A stretch of DNA of 64,000 bases. It comes from Methylobacterium sp. Leaf104 (GTDB lineage: Bacteria; Pseudomonadota; Alphaproteobacteria; Rhizobiales; Beijerinckiaceae). Numbering within the stretch: the first letter of the stretch is position 1; each line of letters opens with the position of its first letter. Made by a program: the position numbers and the translations under genes. The notes under the pieces were generated by a model. The model saw nothing but the letters and a program-made list of their open reading frames with translations. It searched no databases and had not been told where the DNA came from. The stretch lies in assembly GCF_001422885.1 (NCBI RefSeq), contig NZ_LMMZ01000012.1, positions 374,388 to 438,387 on the forward strand. Reading direction: 5' to 3'. Shown piece by piece: positions 18,388 to 27,939 of this stretch.

Positions 18388-18450
18388 CGCCGTCAATCTA
18401 TCGTTAACCAGCTAATAAACTGGTTTCGGCCAGAAATCGTTGAACAAAAG
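18388..18450 (-). promoter_or_regulatory. AT-rich mnmE upstream region with small hairpin
   Basis: This is one of the few AT-rich stretches of the window, directly upstream of mnmE. It contains AACCAG/CTGGTT as an inverted repeat with an 8-base loop (about 18409-18428). I infer the mnmE promoter from composition and position; the hairpin may instead belong to the 3' end of the rho transcript. Confidence 0.35.
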
Positions 18451-18465
18451 TAAAGGGTTGGCGGA

Positions 18466-18487
18466 CCCGGGACATGATGGTCCCGGG
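18466..18487 (-). terminator. Hairpin downstream of rho
   Basis: CCCGGGAC (18466-18473) pairs with GTCCCGGG (18480-18487) around a 6-base loop, starting 17 bases after the rho stop. On the minus strand it is followed by a pyrimidine-rich stretch with short T-runs. It is a plausible terminator for rho. Confidence 0.5.
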
Positions 18488-18503
18488 GTCGGCCGGGTCG
18501 GTC

Positions 18504-19844
18504 TCAGGTGTTCATCGAGTCGAAGAAATCGTTGTTGCTCTTGGTCTGGCGCAGCTTGTCCATGAGGAACTCGATCGCGTCGGTGACGCCCATCGGGTTG
18601 AGGATGCGGCGCAGGACGTAGGTCTTCTTGAGCGCATCCGGCGGCACCAGGAGCTCTTCCTTGCGGGTGCCCGAGCGGGTGATGTCGATGGCCGGGAAGA
18701 TGCGCTTGTCGGAGACCTTGCGGTCGAGAATGATCTCCGAGTTGCCGGTGCCCTTGAACTCCTCGAAGATCACCTCGTCCATGCGCGAGCCGGTGTCGAT
18801 GAGCGCGGTGGCGATGATCGAGAGCGAGCCGCCTTCCTCGATGTTGCGGGCCGCACCGAAGAAGCGCTTCGGGCGCTGCAGGGCGTTGGCGTCGACGCCG
18901 CCGGTCAGCACCTTGCCGGAGGACGGCACCACGGTGTTGTAGGCGCGGCCGAGGCGGGTGATCGAATCGAGCAGGATGACCACGTCGCGGCCGTGCTCGA
19001 CGAGGCGCTTGGCCTTCTCGATCACCATCTCGGCGACCTGCACGTGGCGGGTGGCCGGCTCGTCGAAGGTCGAGGCGATGACCTCGCCCTTCACCGAGCG
19101 GATCATGTCGGTCACTTCCTCGGGGCGCTCGTCGATGAGCAGCACGATGAGGTAGCATTCCGGGTGGTTGATGGTGATCGACTGCGCGATGTTCTGCATC
19201 AGCACGGTCTTGCCGGTGCGCGGCGGCGCCACGATCAGGGCGCGCTGGCCCTTGCCGATCGGGGCGACGATGTCGATGATCCGCGGTGAGAAATCCTTCT
19301 TCGGCGGATTGTCCAGTTCGAGCTTGAAGCGCTGCGTCGGGAAGAGCGGCGTCAGGTTGTCGAAATGGACCTTGTGCTTGATCTTCTCCGGGTTCTCGAA
19401 GTTGATCGTGTTGACCTTCAGCAGCGCGAAGTAGCGCTCGCCGTCCTTGGGGCCGCGGATCGGTCCCTCGACGGTGTCGCCGGTGCGCAGGCCGAAGCGG
19501 CGGATCTGCGTCGGCGAGATGTAGATGTCGTCGGGACCCGGCAGGTAGTTCGAATCGGACGAGCGCAGGAAGCCGAAGCCGTCCTGCAGCACCTCGACGG
19601 TGCCCGCGCCGATGATCTCGACCTCCTTGGCAGCGAGCTGCTTCAGGATCGCGAACATCAGCTCCTGCTTGCGCATGGTCGAGGCGTTCTCGACCTCGAC
19701 CTCTTCGGCGAAGGCGATCAGGTCGGTCGGCGTCTTGGACTTGAGGTCCTGGAGCTTGACCTCGCGCATGCCGTCGAGATCGGCGGCGACGATTCCGCCC
19801 TCGGCCGGGCTTTCCACGGGGAGGGTCTCGTACGGTGACGTCAT
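18504..19844 (-). CDS. rho: Transcription termination factor Rho
   Basis: A hexameric RNA helicase (446 aa from this start) that terminates transcription at C-rich unstructured RNA. The RNA-binding cold-shock-like domain is seen in [20 protein letters not shown], Walker A is PPRTGKTVL, Walker B is [11 protein letters not shown], and the R-loop/Q-loop blocks follow. The classic 421-residue form would start at 19769 ([20 protein letters not shown]). The ATG at 19844 adds 25 residues, and I cannot decide between them. In many alphaproteobacteria rho is next to hemJ-hemE, but here it is followed upstream by smr-mltA-tim44. Confidence 0.96.
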   Translation of the reverse strand: MTSPYETLPVESPAEGGIVAADLDGMREVKLQDLKSKTPTDLIAFAEEVEVENASTMRKQELMFAILKQLAAKEVEIIGAGTVEVLQDGFGFLRSSDSNYLPGPDDIYISPTQIRRFGLRTGDTVEGPIRGPKDGERYFALLKVNTINFENPEKIKHKVHFDNLTPLFPTQRFKLELDNPPKKDFSPRIIDIVAPIGKGQRALIVAPPRTGKTVLMQNIAQSITINHPECYLIVLLIDERPEEVTDMIRSVKGEVIASTFDEPATRHVQVAEMVIEKAKRLVEHGRDVVILLDSITRLGRAYNTVVPSSGKVLTGGVDANALQRPKRFFGAARNIEEGGSLSIIATALIDTGSRMDEVIFEEFKGTGNSEIILDRKVSDKRIFPAIDITRSGTRKEELLVPPDALKKTYVLRRILNPMGVTDAIEFLMDKLRQTKSNNDFFDSMNT

Positions 19845-20094
19845 GGGGGATTCAGAACCGGCGGGAAGGGCGAGGCGGGGCAGAGGGTCGGAAATGGCAG
19901 TCGGGGAGCTTGGTCGCCGGGCGCCGTTTCGGCGCCGATCAGTCGGTCCGCCTTGGGGAAAGACGGCTCCGCGCATCGTCTTGGCGGAGCCAGGGGCTCA
20001 CGGATGCAACGCGGCGTAACGAGGAGAGGCCCCAGCGGTAGCGCGTTTCGCGGCTTTTCGCAAGGTCCGTCCGCCGGAGACCGCCCGGCACCTC

Positions 20095-20757
20095 TCAGCG
20101 GCGGCGCAGGCGGACGTAGAGAGCCCCGGCGCCGCCGTGATGGCGGGCCGCCTCCTCGAAGCCGAGGACCACGGTGCGCAGCTCCGGCGCGCGCAGCCAG
20201 TGGGGCACGCTGCGGCGGAGCACGCCGCGCTCGGAGAAGGCGTCGTCGTAGGTCGGGCCGCCCTTGCCGGTGACCACGAGGACGTGGGTATGGCCGGCCG
20301 CGCGCGCCCGCATCAGGAAGCCGACCAGCGCGCCGTGCGCCTCCGCCTGGTACATCCCGTGGAGGTCGATCCGGGCATCCACCTGGAGGGCGCCCCGGCG
20401 CAGGGCGAGGCGGGCGCGGCGCTCCAGGCCCGGCGCCATCGGCGGCGGCGGTGCCGGGACGGGCGCGGGAAGGGCCGACGGCGGGCTCGGCTTCAGCGCT
20501 GCGCGCTTGGCGAGGGTCCGCGGCATCGGCTTGGGCGGTGCGGGCTTCGCCGGAACCGGCTTCGCGGCGACGGGCTTGAGTGGCGCGCCCCTGGTCGATG
20601 CGGGCGTCGGCGCCGGAACGGGCGTGGCGGCGGGCGGCTTGCCCGTCGCGCCCCGCCCCGTGATGCGGCCGCGCAGGGGGGTGATCAGCCGGGCGATCTC
20701 GCCCCACAGGTAGGCGTCCTCGCCGGAGAGGCCGCGCGGGCGCCGGGGCGTCTTCAT
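20095..20757 (-). CDS. Smr-domain protein
   Basis: A 220-residue protein with a C-terminal Smr (MutS2-like) domain: IDLHGMYQAEAH, HVLVVTGKGG and GVLRRSVPHWL are the family landmarks. Smr domains bind or nick nucleic acid, and some act on stalled ribosomes or mRNA; the role of this single-domain form is not established. The middle (roughly residues 35-105) is Pro/Ala/Lys-rich and probably disordered. The start ATG overlaps the mltA stop (ATGA), so the two are translationally coupled. The order tim44-mltA-smr is common in alphaproteobacteria. Confidence 0.9.
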   Translation of the reverse strand: MKTPRRPRGLSGEDAYLWGEIARLITPLRGRITGRGATGKPPAATPVPAPTPASTRGAPLKPVAAKPVPAKPAPPKPMPRTLAKRAALKPSPPSALPAPVPAPPPPMAPGLERRARLALRRGALQVDARIDLHGMYQAEAHGALVGFLMRARAAGHTHVLVVTGKGGPTYDDAFSERGVLRRSVPHWLRAPELRTVVLGFEEAARHHGGAGALYVRLRRR

Positions 20758-21851
20758 GGGGCGGATCCGGTCCCCGATCTCGGGAGCAGCACGACGAAGC
20801 CGACGGCGTCGCGCAGATTGCCGGCGGCGATCCCGGCCTGCGCGCCGGTGCCGAGGTAGAGGTCGCCCCGCGCCGGGCCGACGATGGCCGAGCCGGTATC
20901 GGCGGCGACGACGAGCCGCCCTGGATCGGCGGACCCGGCGATCCGGCCCTCGAGCCAGAACGGCAGGCCGTAGCGCCAGAGGGTGGCGTCCACCGCGAGG
21001 TTGCGGCCGGGGCTCAGGGGCACGCCGGCGCCGCCGGGCGGCCCGAGATTCGGGTCGTCGATCTCGGCGAGGCGGAAGAAGATGTAGGAGGCGTTGGCCC
21101 GCATCAGCCGGGTGGCATGCTGCGGGTTCGCTCGCAGCCAGCCGGTCCAGCGCGCCAGGGTGAGGCCGTCCAGGGGCAGGTGCCCCTCCGTCACGATGAG
21201 CTTGCCGATGGAGGTGTAGGGCCGGCCGTTGCGGCCGTCATAGAGCACTCGGACCGAGCGCCCGTCGATCAGGCGGACCCGGCCGGAGCCCTGAACCTGG
21301 AGCACGAACAGGTCGACCGCGTCGCGCAGGTAGAGGAGGGGCCGCGCGCGGGCGCCCAGGGCGCCGTCCTCGATGGCGGCCCGGTCGGGATAGGGCTCGA
21401 ACCCGTCGCCGACCCGGCGCGCGGCGCGCAAGGACGGGTCGAGGCCGGGCCGGGTCTCGCCGGGCTCCAGGCCGACGAGATCGTCCGGGCGGGCGAGCAC
21501 CGCGGCGGTGAAATCCGCATTCGGGGTGGCGGACCCGACGAGCTCCGGCTCGAAGTAACCCGTGAGGAAGCCCGTGCGCCGCTCCGGGTTGCCTCCGGCC
21601 GCGGGGCGCACGACCCGGTAGGGCGTGAAGGCCTCGGCGAAGAAGCGCGCCGCGTCGGCCTCGGGCACGGTCTCGGCCCGGGCGCAGGCGGCCCGGAGCG
21701 CCTCGGGCGCCCCCGTGACGGTGGGGGGCTGGGGCGTCGCCGGCGGGGTCCGGCAGGTCCGGCGGAAGGCCGCGAGCGCCCCGGCGGCGTCGGGGCCGGG
21801 AAAGCCCGGCAGGGTCGCGGCCTCGACGGGCTCCAGCACCGCCTCGCCCAC
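20754..21851 (-). CDS. mltA: Membrane-bound lytic murein transglycosylase A
   Basis: Cleaves peptidoglycan glycan strands to 1,6-anhydro-muropeptides in the periplasm. The MltA core (GFLTGYFEPELVGS, VQGSGRVRLIDG, the insert domain) and the C-terminal 3D domain with ADTGSAIVGPARGDLYLG are complete. The in-frame start is GTG at 21851, giving 365 aa without a signal peptide. However, a GTG at 21927 opens MNRFSRPAAVLLAA in another frame, and the MltA frame just upstream of 21851 reads GSAAPAAEPFR. Removing one base from the GGG at 21885-21887 would join them into a normal signal peptide. A one-base insertion or sequence error is therefore suspected. Confidence 0.88.
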   Translation of the reverse strand: MGEAVLEPVEAATLPGFPGPDAAGALAAFRRTCRTPPATPQPPTVTGAPEALRAACARAETVPEADAARFFAEAFTPYRVVRPAAGGNPERRTGFLTGYFEPELVGSATPNADFTAAVLARPDDLVGLEPGETRPGLDPSLRAARRVGDGFEPYPDRAAIEDGALGARARPLLYLRDAVDLFVLQVQGSGRVRLIDGRSVRVLYDGRNGRPYTSIGKLIVTEGHLPLDGLTLARWTGWLRANPQHATRLMRANASYIFFRLAEIDDPNLGPPGGAGVPLSPGRNLAVDATLWRYGLPFWLEGRIAGSADPGRLVVAADTGSAIVGPARGDLYLGTGAQAGIAAGNLRDAVGFVVLLPRSGTGSAP

Positions 21852-21949
21852 GCGAAACGGCTCGGCCGCGGGGGCGGCCGAGCCGGGCGGCGAGGAGGAC
21901 CGCCGCGGGACGGGAGAACCGGTTCACGCGACCTTGTGCACCGTCGGGC

Positions 21950-22681
21950 TCAGGCGCCAGCTTCCGTGGCGACGAGCTGCCAGTTCGGGTCGCGGGTGCC
22001 CAGGGTGCGGGCGAAGGTCCAGACGTCGGGCACCTCTACCACGGCCTCGGCGCTGCCGTCCGTCACCTGGCCCTGCGCGTTGCGCGTGGCGGTGATGAGG
22101 TGGGACAGGAAGTGCACGGTGATCTGCGCGACGCGGTTCTTCACGTCGACGGCCACGATCTCGGCCTTGTCGAGGGAGACGAAGGTGGTCTCCACGGTCT
22201 CGCGGCGGGCCTCGCGGGCATCGATCTCGCGCTCGAAGCCCTCGCAGACCTCGCGGGAGAGCAGGCTGCGCAGGGTCTTGCGGTCGCCCTTCGCGAAGGC
22301 GATCACGATGGCCTCGTAGGCGCTGCGGGCGCCCTCCACGAAGGCGCGCGGATCGAAGGCGGGCTCGACCTGGACGACGGCCTCGAGGCCCTGGGCGATG
22401 GCCGAGCCGGGCTCGGCGATGCCGCGCCAGTCGCGCACATCCGTCTTCACCGCGGTCTGGCCGCGATCGGCCTGGGGCTGGACCCGGTCGGCACCCGGCA
22501 GGCGCACGACGTTGTCGCCGTCCCCGCGCGCGGCCGGCGGCTCGGTGCGGCTGCGGTCCACCGGCTTGAACGGCGAGCGCTCCGTGCCGGTCTTCTGCCC
22601 GAGTACCGAGCGCAGACGCCAGATGACGAACACCGCCAGGGCGAGGAAGATCAGGGTCGTCAAGTCGAAGGAGTCCTGCAT
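21950..22681 (-). CDS. Tim44-domain protein
   Basis: A 243-residue protein with an N-terminal membrane segment (residues about 7-23, LTTLIFLALAVFVIWRL), a Pro/Arg/Asp-rich linker and a C-terminal Tim44 domain (FVEGARSAYEAIVIAFAKGD to VPDVWTFARTLGTRDPNWQL). Mitochondrial Tim44 tethers the import motor; in alphaproteobacteria the homologue is an inner-membrane protein of poorly known role in membrane-protein homeostasis. The preceding GTG codon could also start translation. It lies upstream of mltA and is divergent from secB, the usual neighbourhood. Confidence 0.9.
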   Translation of the reverse strand: MQDSFDLTTLIFLALAVFVIWRLRSVLGQKTGTERSPFKPVDRSRTEPPAARGDGDNVVRLPGADRVQPQADRGQTAVKTDVRDWRGIAEPGSAIAQGLEAVVQVEPAFDPRAFVEGARSAYEAIVIAFAKGDRKTLRSLLSREVCEGFEREIDAREARRETVETTFVSLDKAEIVAVDVKNRVAQITVHFLSHLITATRNAQGQVTDGSAEAVVEVPDVWTFARTLGTRDPNWQLVATEAGA

Positions 22682-23182
22682 CACTGATCCGATCGTGGCC
22701 TTGGCACGAATACGTTACTTCACGGGGCTCTGGAAACCCGGCCCGGGTCCTCGGCCGACAAGCGTGGCCGAGACACGCCCGGCCCGGACAAGCCCCGCCG
22801 AGCCGGTCCCGGCCGAAATGGTCCCGACCATGTCGCGCAGTTGCCGGCTCCTGCGCAAGGCGCGGGCCGGCTCCTCACGCGCGGAGTCTCGATCGGGGTC
22901 GAACCTCCGGGGTCGTGCGGAGATATGGATATCGCGGACGCCGATTCCAGGCGAGGACGTGCGCCTGCGCCGCCTTGACCCGCCTCGCCTTGTCCCGTGC
23001 GGACGAGCGTGATAGCGCGCTATCGCGCCGACCGAGCGGTGACGGCGTGTCGGTGTGCGGCCCGGTCCGCCCGGCTCGGAGCGACCGGGACCGGCGCCTG
23101 TCACGGGCTCGCCCTCAGGATCCGAGCGCAGAAGACCCAGGCCGCACCGCGCCCCGACGACCCAGGAAGAGGACAGAACGCC
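22682..23182. other. Non-coding gap between tim44 and secB
   Basis: About 500 bases separate the divergent tim44 and secB genes. Frames crossing it code for arginine-, proline- and glycine-rich sequence without recognisable domains. In several related genomes an fxsA gene sits here; I do not find one. The region should hold both promoters. The only structured element I see is the 14-bp palindrome at 23011. Confidence 0.6.
23011..23024. promoter_or_regulatory. Perfect 14-bp palindrome upstream of secB
   Basis: GATAGCGCGCTATC is fully self-complementary with no spacer, 158 bases before the secB start. The GC-only centre flanked by AT steps is a typical dimeric-regulator site shape. There is no further evidence. 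Confidence 0.4.
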
Positions 23183-23692
23183 ATGGCCGATACTCCGGCA
23201 CCGAACGGCAACGGTGGCGCCACGGCGCAGACCGACGACGCGACGCCGACGATCAACTCGCTCGCGCAGTACACCAAGGATCTCTCCTTCGAGAATCCGA
23301 ATGCGCCGCGCTCGCTGCAGCCGCAGGAGAGCGGGCCGCAGATCAACATCCAGGTGAACGTCAACGCCAAGCAGATCGCCGAGTTCGATTTCGAGGTCGA
23401 CCTGACCCTGGAAGGCGATGCCAAGATCGCCAACGAGGTGCTGTTCGCCTTCGAGCTGACCTATGCGGGCATCTTCCGGATGCGCAACATCCCGCAGGAT
23501 CAGCTCCATCCGGCCGTGATGATCGAGTGCCCGCGCCTGCTCTTCCCCTTCGCGCGCCAGATCGTCGCCGAGGCCGTCCGCAACGGCGGCTTCCCGCCCC
23601 TCTACATCGACCCGATCGACTTCGTCGGCCTCTACCGCCAGAAGGCCATGGAGGCCCAGGCCCAGGGCGAGACCGGCCCGCTCGCCTCGTAA
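23183..23692 (+). CDS. secB: Protein-export chaperone SecB
   Basis: A tetrameric cytosolic chaperone (169 aa) that keeps preproteins unfolded and delivers them to SecA. The SecB core is clear: [57 protein letters not shown] and [20 protein letters not shown] with [13 protein letters not shown]. The ATG at 23183 has AGGAAGAGGA about 10 bases upstream. A longer open frame upstream is basic and non-conserved. In Caulobacter secB belongs to the dnaQ-secB-tim44 origin-side cluster. Confidence 0.97.
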   Translation: MADTPAPNGNGGATAQTDDATPTINSLAQYTKDLSFENPNAPRSLQPQESGPQINIQVNVNAKQIAEFDFEVDLTLEGDAKIANEVLFAFELTYAGIFRMRNIPQDQLHPAVMIECPRLLFPFARQIVAEAVRNGGFPPLYIDPIDFVGLYRQKAMEAQAQGETGPLAS

Positions 23693-23771
23693 GGGCGCCC
23701 CGTCCCTCCGGGCCCGCCCCGCCGGCGCGCGCCCGCGCCCGGGGCGGGCCCGGAGGCCCGTGCGACCCCAA

Positions 23772-23807
23772 GCCGGAGGATCGAAGGCCGGAGGATCGAA
23801 GGCCGGA
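23772..23807. repeat. 15-bp tandem duplication between secB and the MFS gene
   Basis: GCCGGAGGATCGAAG occurs at 23772-23786 and 23787-23801, followed by a partial third copy. It lies in the 192-base gap downstream of secB. Its origin is probably slippage. Confidence 0.8.
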
Positions 23808-23884
23808 CTTGGCCGTTACTCGGAGCCCGTCCGGTCGCGGCCCGTGCGCCGCCGGTCGCCGGATCGCTCCAGCCCCTGGATCGC

Positions 23885-25162
23885 ATGCTCGCTACGCATC
23901 ACCTCGCCCTGATCAACGTCTTCACGGGCGACATCCAGGGCGGGCTCGGCCCGTTCCTCGGCACCTGGCTCGCCGAGGCCGCCTCCTGGAGTCCCGCGCG
24001 AGTGGGCTTCGTCACCACCCTGGTGGGCATCGGCTCCCTCCTCCTCAGCGGGCCCTTCGGCGCCCTGGTCGACCGCCTCGGCCGGCCCCGGCTGCTGATC
24101 GCCCTGGCCTGCGGGGCGATCCTGTGCGGAACCCTGCTGCTGCTGCCGGCCCGGGGCGTGATCCCGGTCTTCGCCGCGCAGATGATGGCCGCCGCGGGCG
24201 GCACGCTGCTGCTGCCCGCGGTCACCGCGCTCACCCTCGGCATCGTCGGCAAGGACCGCTTCCCCCGGCAGCAGGGCCGCAACCAGGCCTTCAACCATCT
24301 CGGCATCCTGCTCGCGGCCGGCGGCATCGGCCTCGGCACCGGCTGGTTCGGCCCGGCCATCGCCTTCTGGGTGCTCGGCGGCATGGCGGTCCTGGCCATC
24401 GTCGCCACCGTCACCACGCCGGGACACTGCTACAGCGAGCGCCGGGCCGTGGGCTGGCAGGAGGATTCCGACGACAAGCCGGAGCGCGCCGGCCTGCGCA
24501 GCATCGTCGGCGACCGCCGGCTCCTCGTGCTGGCCGTGGCCCTGGCCCTGTTCAACCTCGGCAACGGCGGCATGCTCTCGCTGCTGGGCCAGAAGCTGGT
24601 GGCCACCGCCGTCGACGCGACGAGCTGGACCGCGCGCTACGTCATGGTGGCGCAGCTGGTGATGATCCCGGTGGCGCTGTTCGCCGGCTCGCTGGCCGAC
24701 CGGCGCGGCCGGCGCCAGCTCCTCATCGCCGCCTGCGCGGTGCTGCCGGTGCGCGCCGCGCTCTCGGCCTTCATCGACGATCCCCTCTGGCTGATCTCGG
24801 CCGAGATCCTCGACGGCGTCGCCTCCGGCATCATCGGCGTCGCGGTGCCGGTGGTGGTGGCCGACCTGACCTGGGGCTCCGGCCGCACCCAGACGGCTTT
24901 GGGCTCCCTCAACGCCATCCAGGGCATCGGCGGCGCGCTCTCGGCCTGGTACGGCGGCCTCGCCCAGGCGATGCTCGGCTGGACCGGCGCCTTCCTGGCG
25001 CTGGGTGCCCCAGCGCTCCTCGCCCTCGCCCTCGTCCTCTGGCTCGACACCACCAGTGAGGGCCGCGGCGGGCGCAAGCGCAAGGCCCCGCCGGAGCCGT
25101 CCCGGGAGCGCGCGACCGGACCCGGCCGGTCCCGGCGCGAGACGCGGCCGGAAACGGCCTGA
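23885..25162 (+). CDS. MFS transporter
   Basis: A 425-residue major facilitator with about twelve membrane segments. The loop 2-3 motif appears as GALVDRLGRPRLLIAL and its second-half counterpart as GSLADRRGRRQLL. The N-terminus MLATHHLALINVFTGDIQGG differs from most drug exporters and resembles uncharacterised alphaproteobacterial MFS proteins. The C-terminal 40 residues are basic and hydrophilic. No regulator or enzyme neighbours hint at a substrate; a DUF3429 gene follows 79 bases later on the same strand. Confidence 0.8.
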   Translation: MLATHHLALINVFTGDIQGGLGPFLGTWLAEAASWSPARVGFVTTLVGIGSLLLSGPFGALVDRLGRPRLLIALACGAILCGTLLLLPARGVIPVFAAQMMAAAGGTLLLPAVTALTLGIVGKDRFPRQQGRNQAFNHLGILLAAGGIGLGTGWFGPAIAFWVLGGMAVLAIVATVTTPGHCYSERRAVGWQEDSDDKPERAGLRSIVGDRRLLVLAVALALFNLGNGGMLSLLGQKLVATAVDATSWTARYVMVAQLVMIPVALFAGSLADRRGRRQLLIAACAVLPVRAALSAFIDDPLWLISAEILDGVASGIIGVAVPVVVADLTWGSGRTQTALGSLNAIQGIGGALSAWYGGLAQAMLGWTGAFLALGAPALLALALVLWLDTTSEGRGGRKRKAPPEPSRERATGPGRSRRETRPETA

Positions 25163-25241
25163 GGGCCGATCGACGCCCCGCGGAACAGCGGGCGGCCGCC
25201 CCGGTTTGGCGAGAGAGCCTCACCGACCGGAGCCCCCGACG

Positions 25242-25733
25242 ATGGACGAACGACCCGACGGACGGACCCTGCGGGTCACCGAACCGCGCGCCGTGCCCTG
25301 GCTCAGCATCGTGTTCGGCTACGGCCCCATGCTGCCCTTCGCGGTCGGTGCGCTCGTCGCCTGGGGCTGGCGCGGCGCCCCTCTCGGACAGGCCGCGGCC
25401 GCGCTGACCGTCCTGTGGGGCTGCGCCATCCTGCTGTTCCTCTCCGGCGTGCGCCGGGGCGTCAGCTTCCGCACCGAGGGCGGGGCGACCATCGTCCAGA
25501 TCGCCACCATGATCGGGCTCTTCGGCCTCGGCTTCGCCGCCCTGGTGCTGGCAACCCTCGACCGGGCCGTACCGGCCCTGGTCCTGCTCCTCCTCGGCTT
25601 CAGCGCGATCGCCGTCCTCGATCCGATCGCGGCCCGGCGCGGGGAGGCGCCGCTGTTCTTCGCCCGTCTGCGCCCGGTGCAGATCCCGATCGCCATCCTG
25701 AGCCTCGCGGCGCTGCTCGCCCTGGCGCTCTGA
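25242..25733 (+). CDS. DUF3429-family membrane protein
   Basis: A 163-residue inner-membrane protein with about five helices. The start MDERPDGRTLRVTEPRAVPW is followed by LSIVFGYGPMLPFAVGALVA, the conserved entry block of DUF3429 (PF11911). The family has no known function. It lies between an MFS gene and hisS on the same strand. Confidence 0.75.
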   Translation: MDERPDGRTLRVTEPRAVPWLSIVFGYGPMLPFAVGALVAWGWRGAPLGQAAAALTVLWGCAILLFLSGVRRGVSFRTEGGATIVQIATMIGLFGLGFAALVLATLDRAVPALVLLLLGFSAIAVLDPIAARRGEAPLFFARLRPVQIPIAILSLAALLALAL

Positions 25734-25847
25734 GGCCCGGCGCGCCTGTTGGCCCGGAGCGCTTGCTCCCGGCGCGCTTGCCGCCCCCGGCCACCCGCGA
25801 TAGAGCCCCCGGGACCCCGAACAGCCCCGACGGACGCGAAGATCACC

Positions 25848-27356
25848 ATGGCCAAGGCCGATTCAACGAAGGCCGACACCCTGAAGCCGCGCCTGCCGCG
25901 CGGTTTTGTCGACCGGCGCGCGGACGAGATCGCCGCCCAGCACCGCATGCTGGAGACGATCCGGCAGAGCTTCGAGCTCTACGGCTTCGAGGCGCTGGAG
26001 ACCCCCTTCGTCGAATACACCGAGGCGCTGGGCAAATTCCTGCCCGATCTCGACCGGCCGAACGAAGGCGTGTTCTCGTTCCAGGACGACGACGAATCCT
26101 GGCTCTCGCTGCGCTACGACCTGACCGCGCCGCTCGCCCGGCACGTGGCCGAGCACTTCGACGGGATCCCCAAGCCCTACCGGAGCTTCCGCGCGGGCTA
26201 CGTCTTCCGCAACGAGAAGCCGGGGCCGGGCCGCTTCCGCCAGTTCATGCAGTTCGACGCCGACATCGTGGGCGCCGGCTCGGTGGCGGCCGATGCCGAG
26301 ATCTGCATGCTGATGGCCGACACCCTGGAGAAGCTCGGGCTGACCGGGCAGTACGTGGTGAAGGTCAACAACCGGAAGGTGCTCGACGGCCTGATGGAGT
26401 CGATCGGGCTCAGCGGTCCCGACAAGGCCGGCCAGCGCCTGACCGTGCTGCGCGCCATCGACAAGCTCGACCGCCTCGGCGATGCGGGCGTGCGCGAGCT
26501 GCTCGGCACCGGCCGCAAGGACGAGAGCGGCGACTTCACCAAGGGCGCCGGCCTGGCGGAGGAGGCGATCGGGCGCGTCCTGGCCTTCACGGGCTGGACC
26601 GGGACCGGATCGGCCCCCGCCGACAACGCCACCACCCTGGCCAATTTCGAGACGTCGCTCGCGGGCAGCGCCGTCGGCCTGGAGGGCGTGCGCGAGCTCG
26701 CCGAGATGGCCGCCCTGTTCGCGGCGGCCGGCTACGATGCGCGCATCCGCATCGATCCCTCGGTGGTGCGCGGGCTCGAATACTACACCGGCCCGGTCTA
26801 CGAGGCGGAGCTGACCTTCCCGGTCACCAACGAGGAGGGCCAGACCGTGCGCTTCGGCGCGGTGTCGGGGGGCGGGCGCTACGACGGCCTGGTCGGGCGC
26901 TTCCGCACCGAGCCCGTGCCGGCCACCGGCTTCTCGATCGGCGTCTCGCGCCTGTTCTCCGCCCTGCAGCTCGTGAAGAGCCCGCTCCTGGAGGGCATCG
27001 CCAAGCCCGGGCCCGTGGTGGTGCTGGTGCTCGACCGGGACAACATCGCCGATTACCAGCGGCTGGTCTCGAGCCTGCGCGAGGCCGGCATCCGGGCCGA
27101 GCTCTATCTCGGCGGTTCGGGCATGAAGGCACAGATGAAGTATGCCGACCGGCGCGGATCCCCCTGCGCCATCATCCAGGGCTCGAACGAGCGCGAGGCC
27201 GGCGAGGTCCAGATCAAGGACCTGATCGAGGGCGCCAAGGCGGCCGCCGCCATCACCAGCAACGCCGCGTGGAAGGCCGCGCGCCCAGCCCAGTTCTCGG
27301 TGCCGACGGCCGAGATGGTCGAGCGGGTGCGCGAGGTCCTGGGACGCCACTTCTGA
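25848..27356 (+). CDS. hisS: Histidyl-tRNA synthetase
   Basis: A class II synthetase (502 aa) that charges tRNA-His. Motif 2 is [19 protein letters not shown], the histidine-specific loop is [14 protein letters not shown] (near residue 308), motif 3 is [12 protein letters not shown], and the C-terminal anticodon-binding domain follows. The ATG at 25848 begins [20 protein letters not shown]. The window also holds hisZ (49493-50689), a catalytically different paralogue, so the two should not be confused. The transcript ends at a strong hairpin at 27376. Confidence 0.97.
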   Translation: MAKADSTKADTLKPRLPRGFVDRRADEIAAQHRMLETIRQSFELYGFEALETPFVEYTEALGKFLPDLDRPNEGVFSFQDDDESWLSLRYDLTAPLARHVAEHFDGIPKPYRSFRAGYVFRNEKPGPGRFRQFMQFDADIVGAGSVAADAEICMLMADTLEKLGLTGQYVVKVNNRKVLDGLMESIGLSGPDKAGQRLTVLRAIDKLDRLGDAGVRELLGTGRKDESGDFTKGAGLAEEAIGRVLAFTGWTGTGSAPADNATTLANFETSLAGSAVGLEGVRELAEMAALFAAAGYDARIRIDPSVVRGLEYYTGPVYEAELTFPVTNEEGQTVRFGAVSGGGRYDGLVGRFRTEPVPATGFSIGVSRLFSALQLVKSPLLEGIAKPGPVVVLVLDRDNIADYQRLVSSLREAGIRAELYLGGSGMKAQMKYADRRGSPCAIIQGSNEREAGEVQIKDLIEGAKAAAAITSNAAWKAARPAQFSVPTAEMVERVREVLGRHF

Positions 27357-27375
27357 CGTCCCAGGCGCGATTCAG

Positions 27376-27400
27376 GGCCGTGGAGGCGGGCTCCACGGCC
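27376..27400. terminator. Bidirectional hairpin between hisS and ohr
   Basis: GGCCGTGGAG (27376-27385) and CTCCACGGCC (27391-27400) form a perfect 10-bp stem with a 5-base loop, between two convergent genes and 10 bases from the ohr stop. It lacks a T-run but is well placed to end both transcripts. Confidence 0.55.
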
Positions 27401-27409
27401 GGCGCGGGA

Positions 27410-27832
27410 TCAGGCGACCGAGATGTCGACCTGGATGTTGCCGCGGGTGGCGTGCGAGTAGGGGCACACCACGTCGGCGCGCTTCACGAGATCCTCGGCC
27501 ACCGCCCGGTCGAGGCCCGGCAGGGTCGCCTTGAGGGCGACCACGAGGCCGAAGCCGGTACCGTCGTCGCGGGGGCCGATGCCGACGCTCGACTCGATCT
27601 TCGAATCCTCCGACACCTGGATCTTGTCCTTGCCGGCGACGAACTTGATCGCACCGAGGAAGCAGGCGGCGTAGCCGGCCGCGAAGAGCTGCTCCGGATT
27701 GGTGCCGGCGCCACCGCCGCCGCCGAGTTCCTTCGGAGTCGACAGCTTGACGTCCACCTTGGAATCGTCGGTCGCGGCGGAGCCCTCGCGGCCACCGGTG
27801 GCATGAGCATGGGCGGTGTAGAGTGCCTTCAT
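27410..27832 (-). CDS. ohr: Organic hydroperoxide resistance protein Ohr
   Basis: A thiol peroxidase (140 aa) that reduces organic hydroperoxides with a Cys pair. The catalytic cysteines are C57 (in GYAACFLGA) and C123 (in VVCPYSHATRGN). The length and the glycine-rich loop ELGGGGGAGTNPEQLFAAGY are as in the family. The start MKALYTAHAH is preferred over an upstream non-conserved 14-residue extension. It is divergent from the ohrR regulator gene, with two operator palindromes between them, so expression is probably induced by organic peroxides. Confidence 0.96.
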   Translation of the reverse strand: MKALYTAHAHATGGREGSAATDDSKVDVKLSTPKELGGGGGAGTNPEQLFAAGYAACFLGAIKFVAGKDKIQVSEDSKIESSVGIGPRDDGTGFGLVVALKATLPGLDRAVAEDLVKRADVVCPYSHATRGNIQVDISVA

Positions 27833-27901
27833 GTCGGTCTCTCCTGCTGGTCGAACGAACGGATCGGGCGCCATGGCCCGGCCCAGGACCGGATCATATC
27901 G

Positions 27902-27913
27902 ATTGCGCGCAAT
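27902..27913. promoter_or_regulatory. OhrR operator 1 (palindrome)
   Basis: ATTGCGCGCAAT is a perfect 12-bp palindrome, 69 bases upstream of the ohr start. The related palindrome 38 bases away (ATTGTGCGCAAT) makes a two-site OhrR operator likely. Confidence 0.7.
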
Positions 27914-27939
27914 CTAGTTCTTCACTCGCACAGAACTTG

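Noticed and set aside
18405..18422. CtrA site upstream of mnmE
   Set aside because: TTAAC followed by ATAA at the right spacing has a mismatch in the second half-site; too weak to call.
22715..23182. Small genes between tim44 and secB (such as fxsA)
   Set aside because: Neither strand gives membrane segments or a recognisable product; the translations are Arg/Gly/Pro-rich noise.
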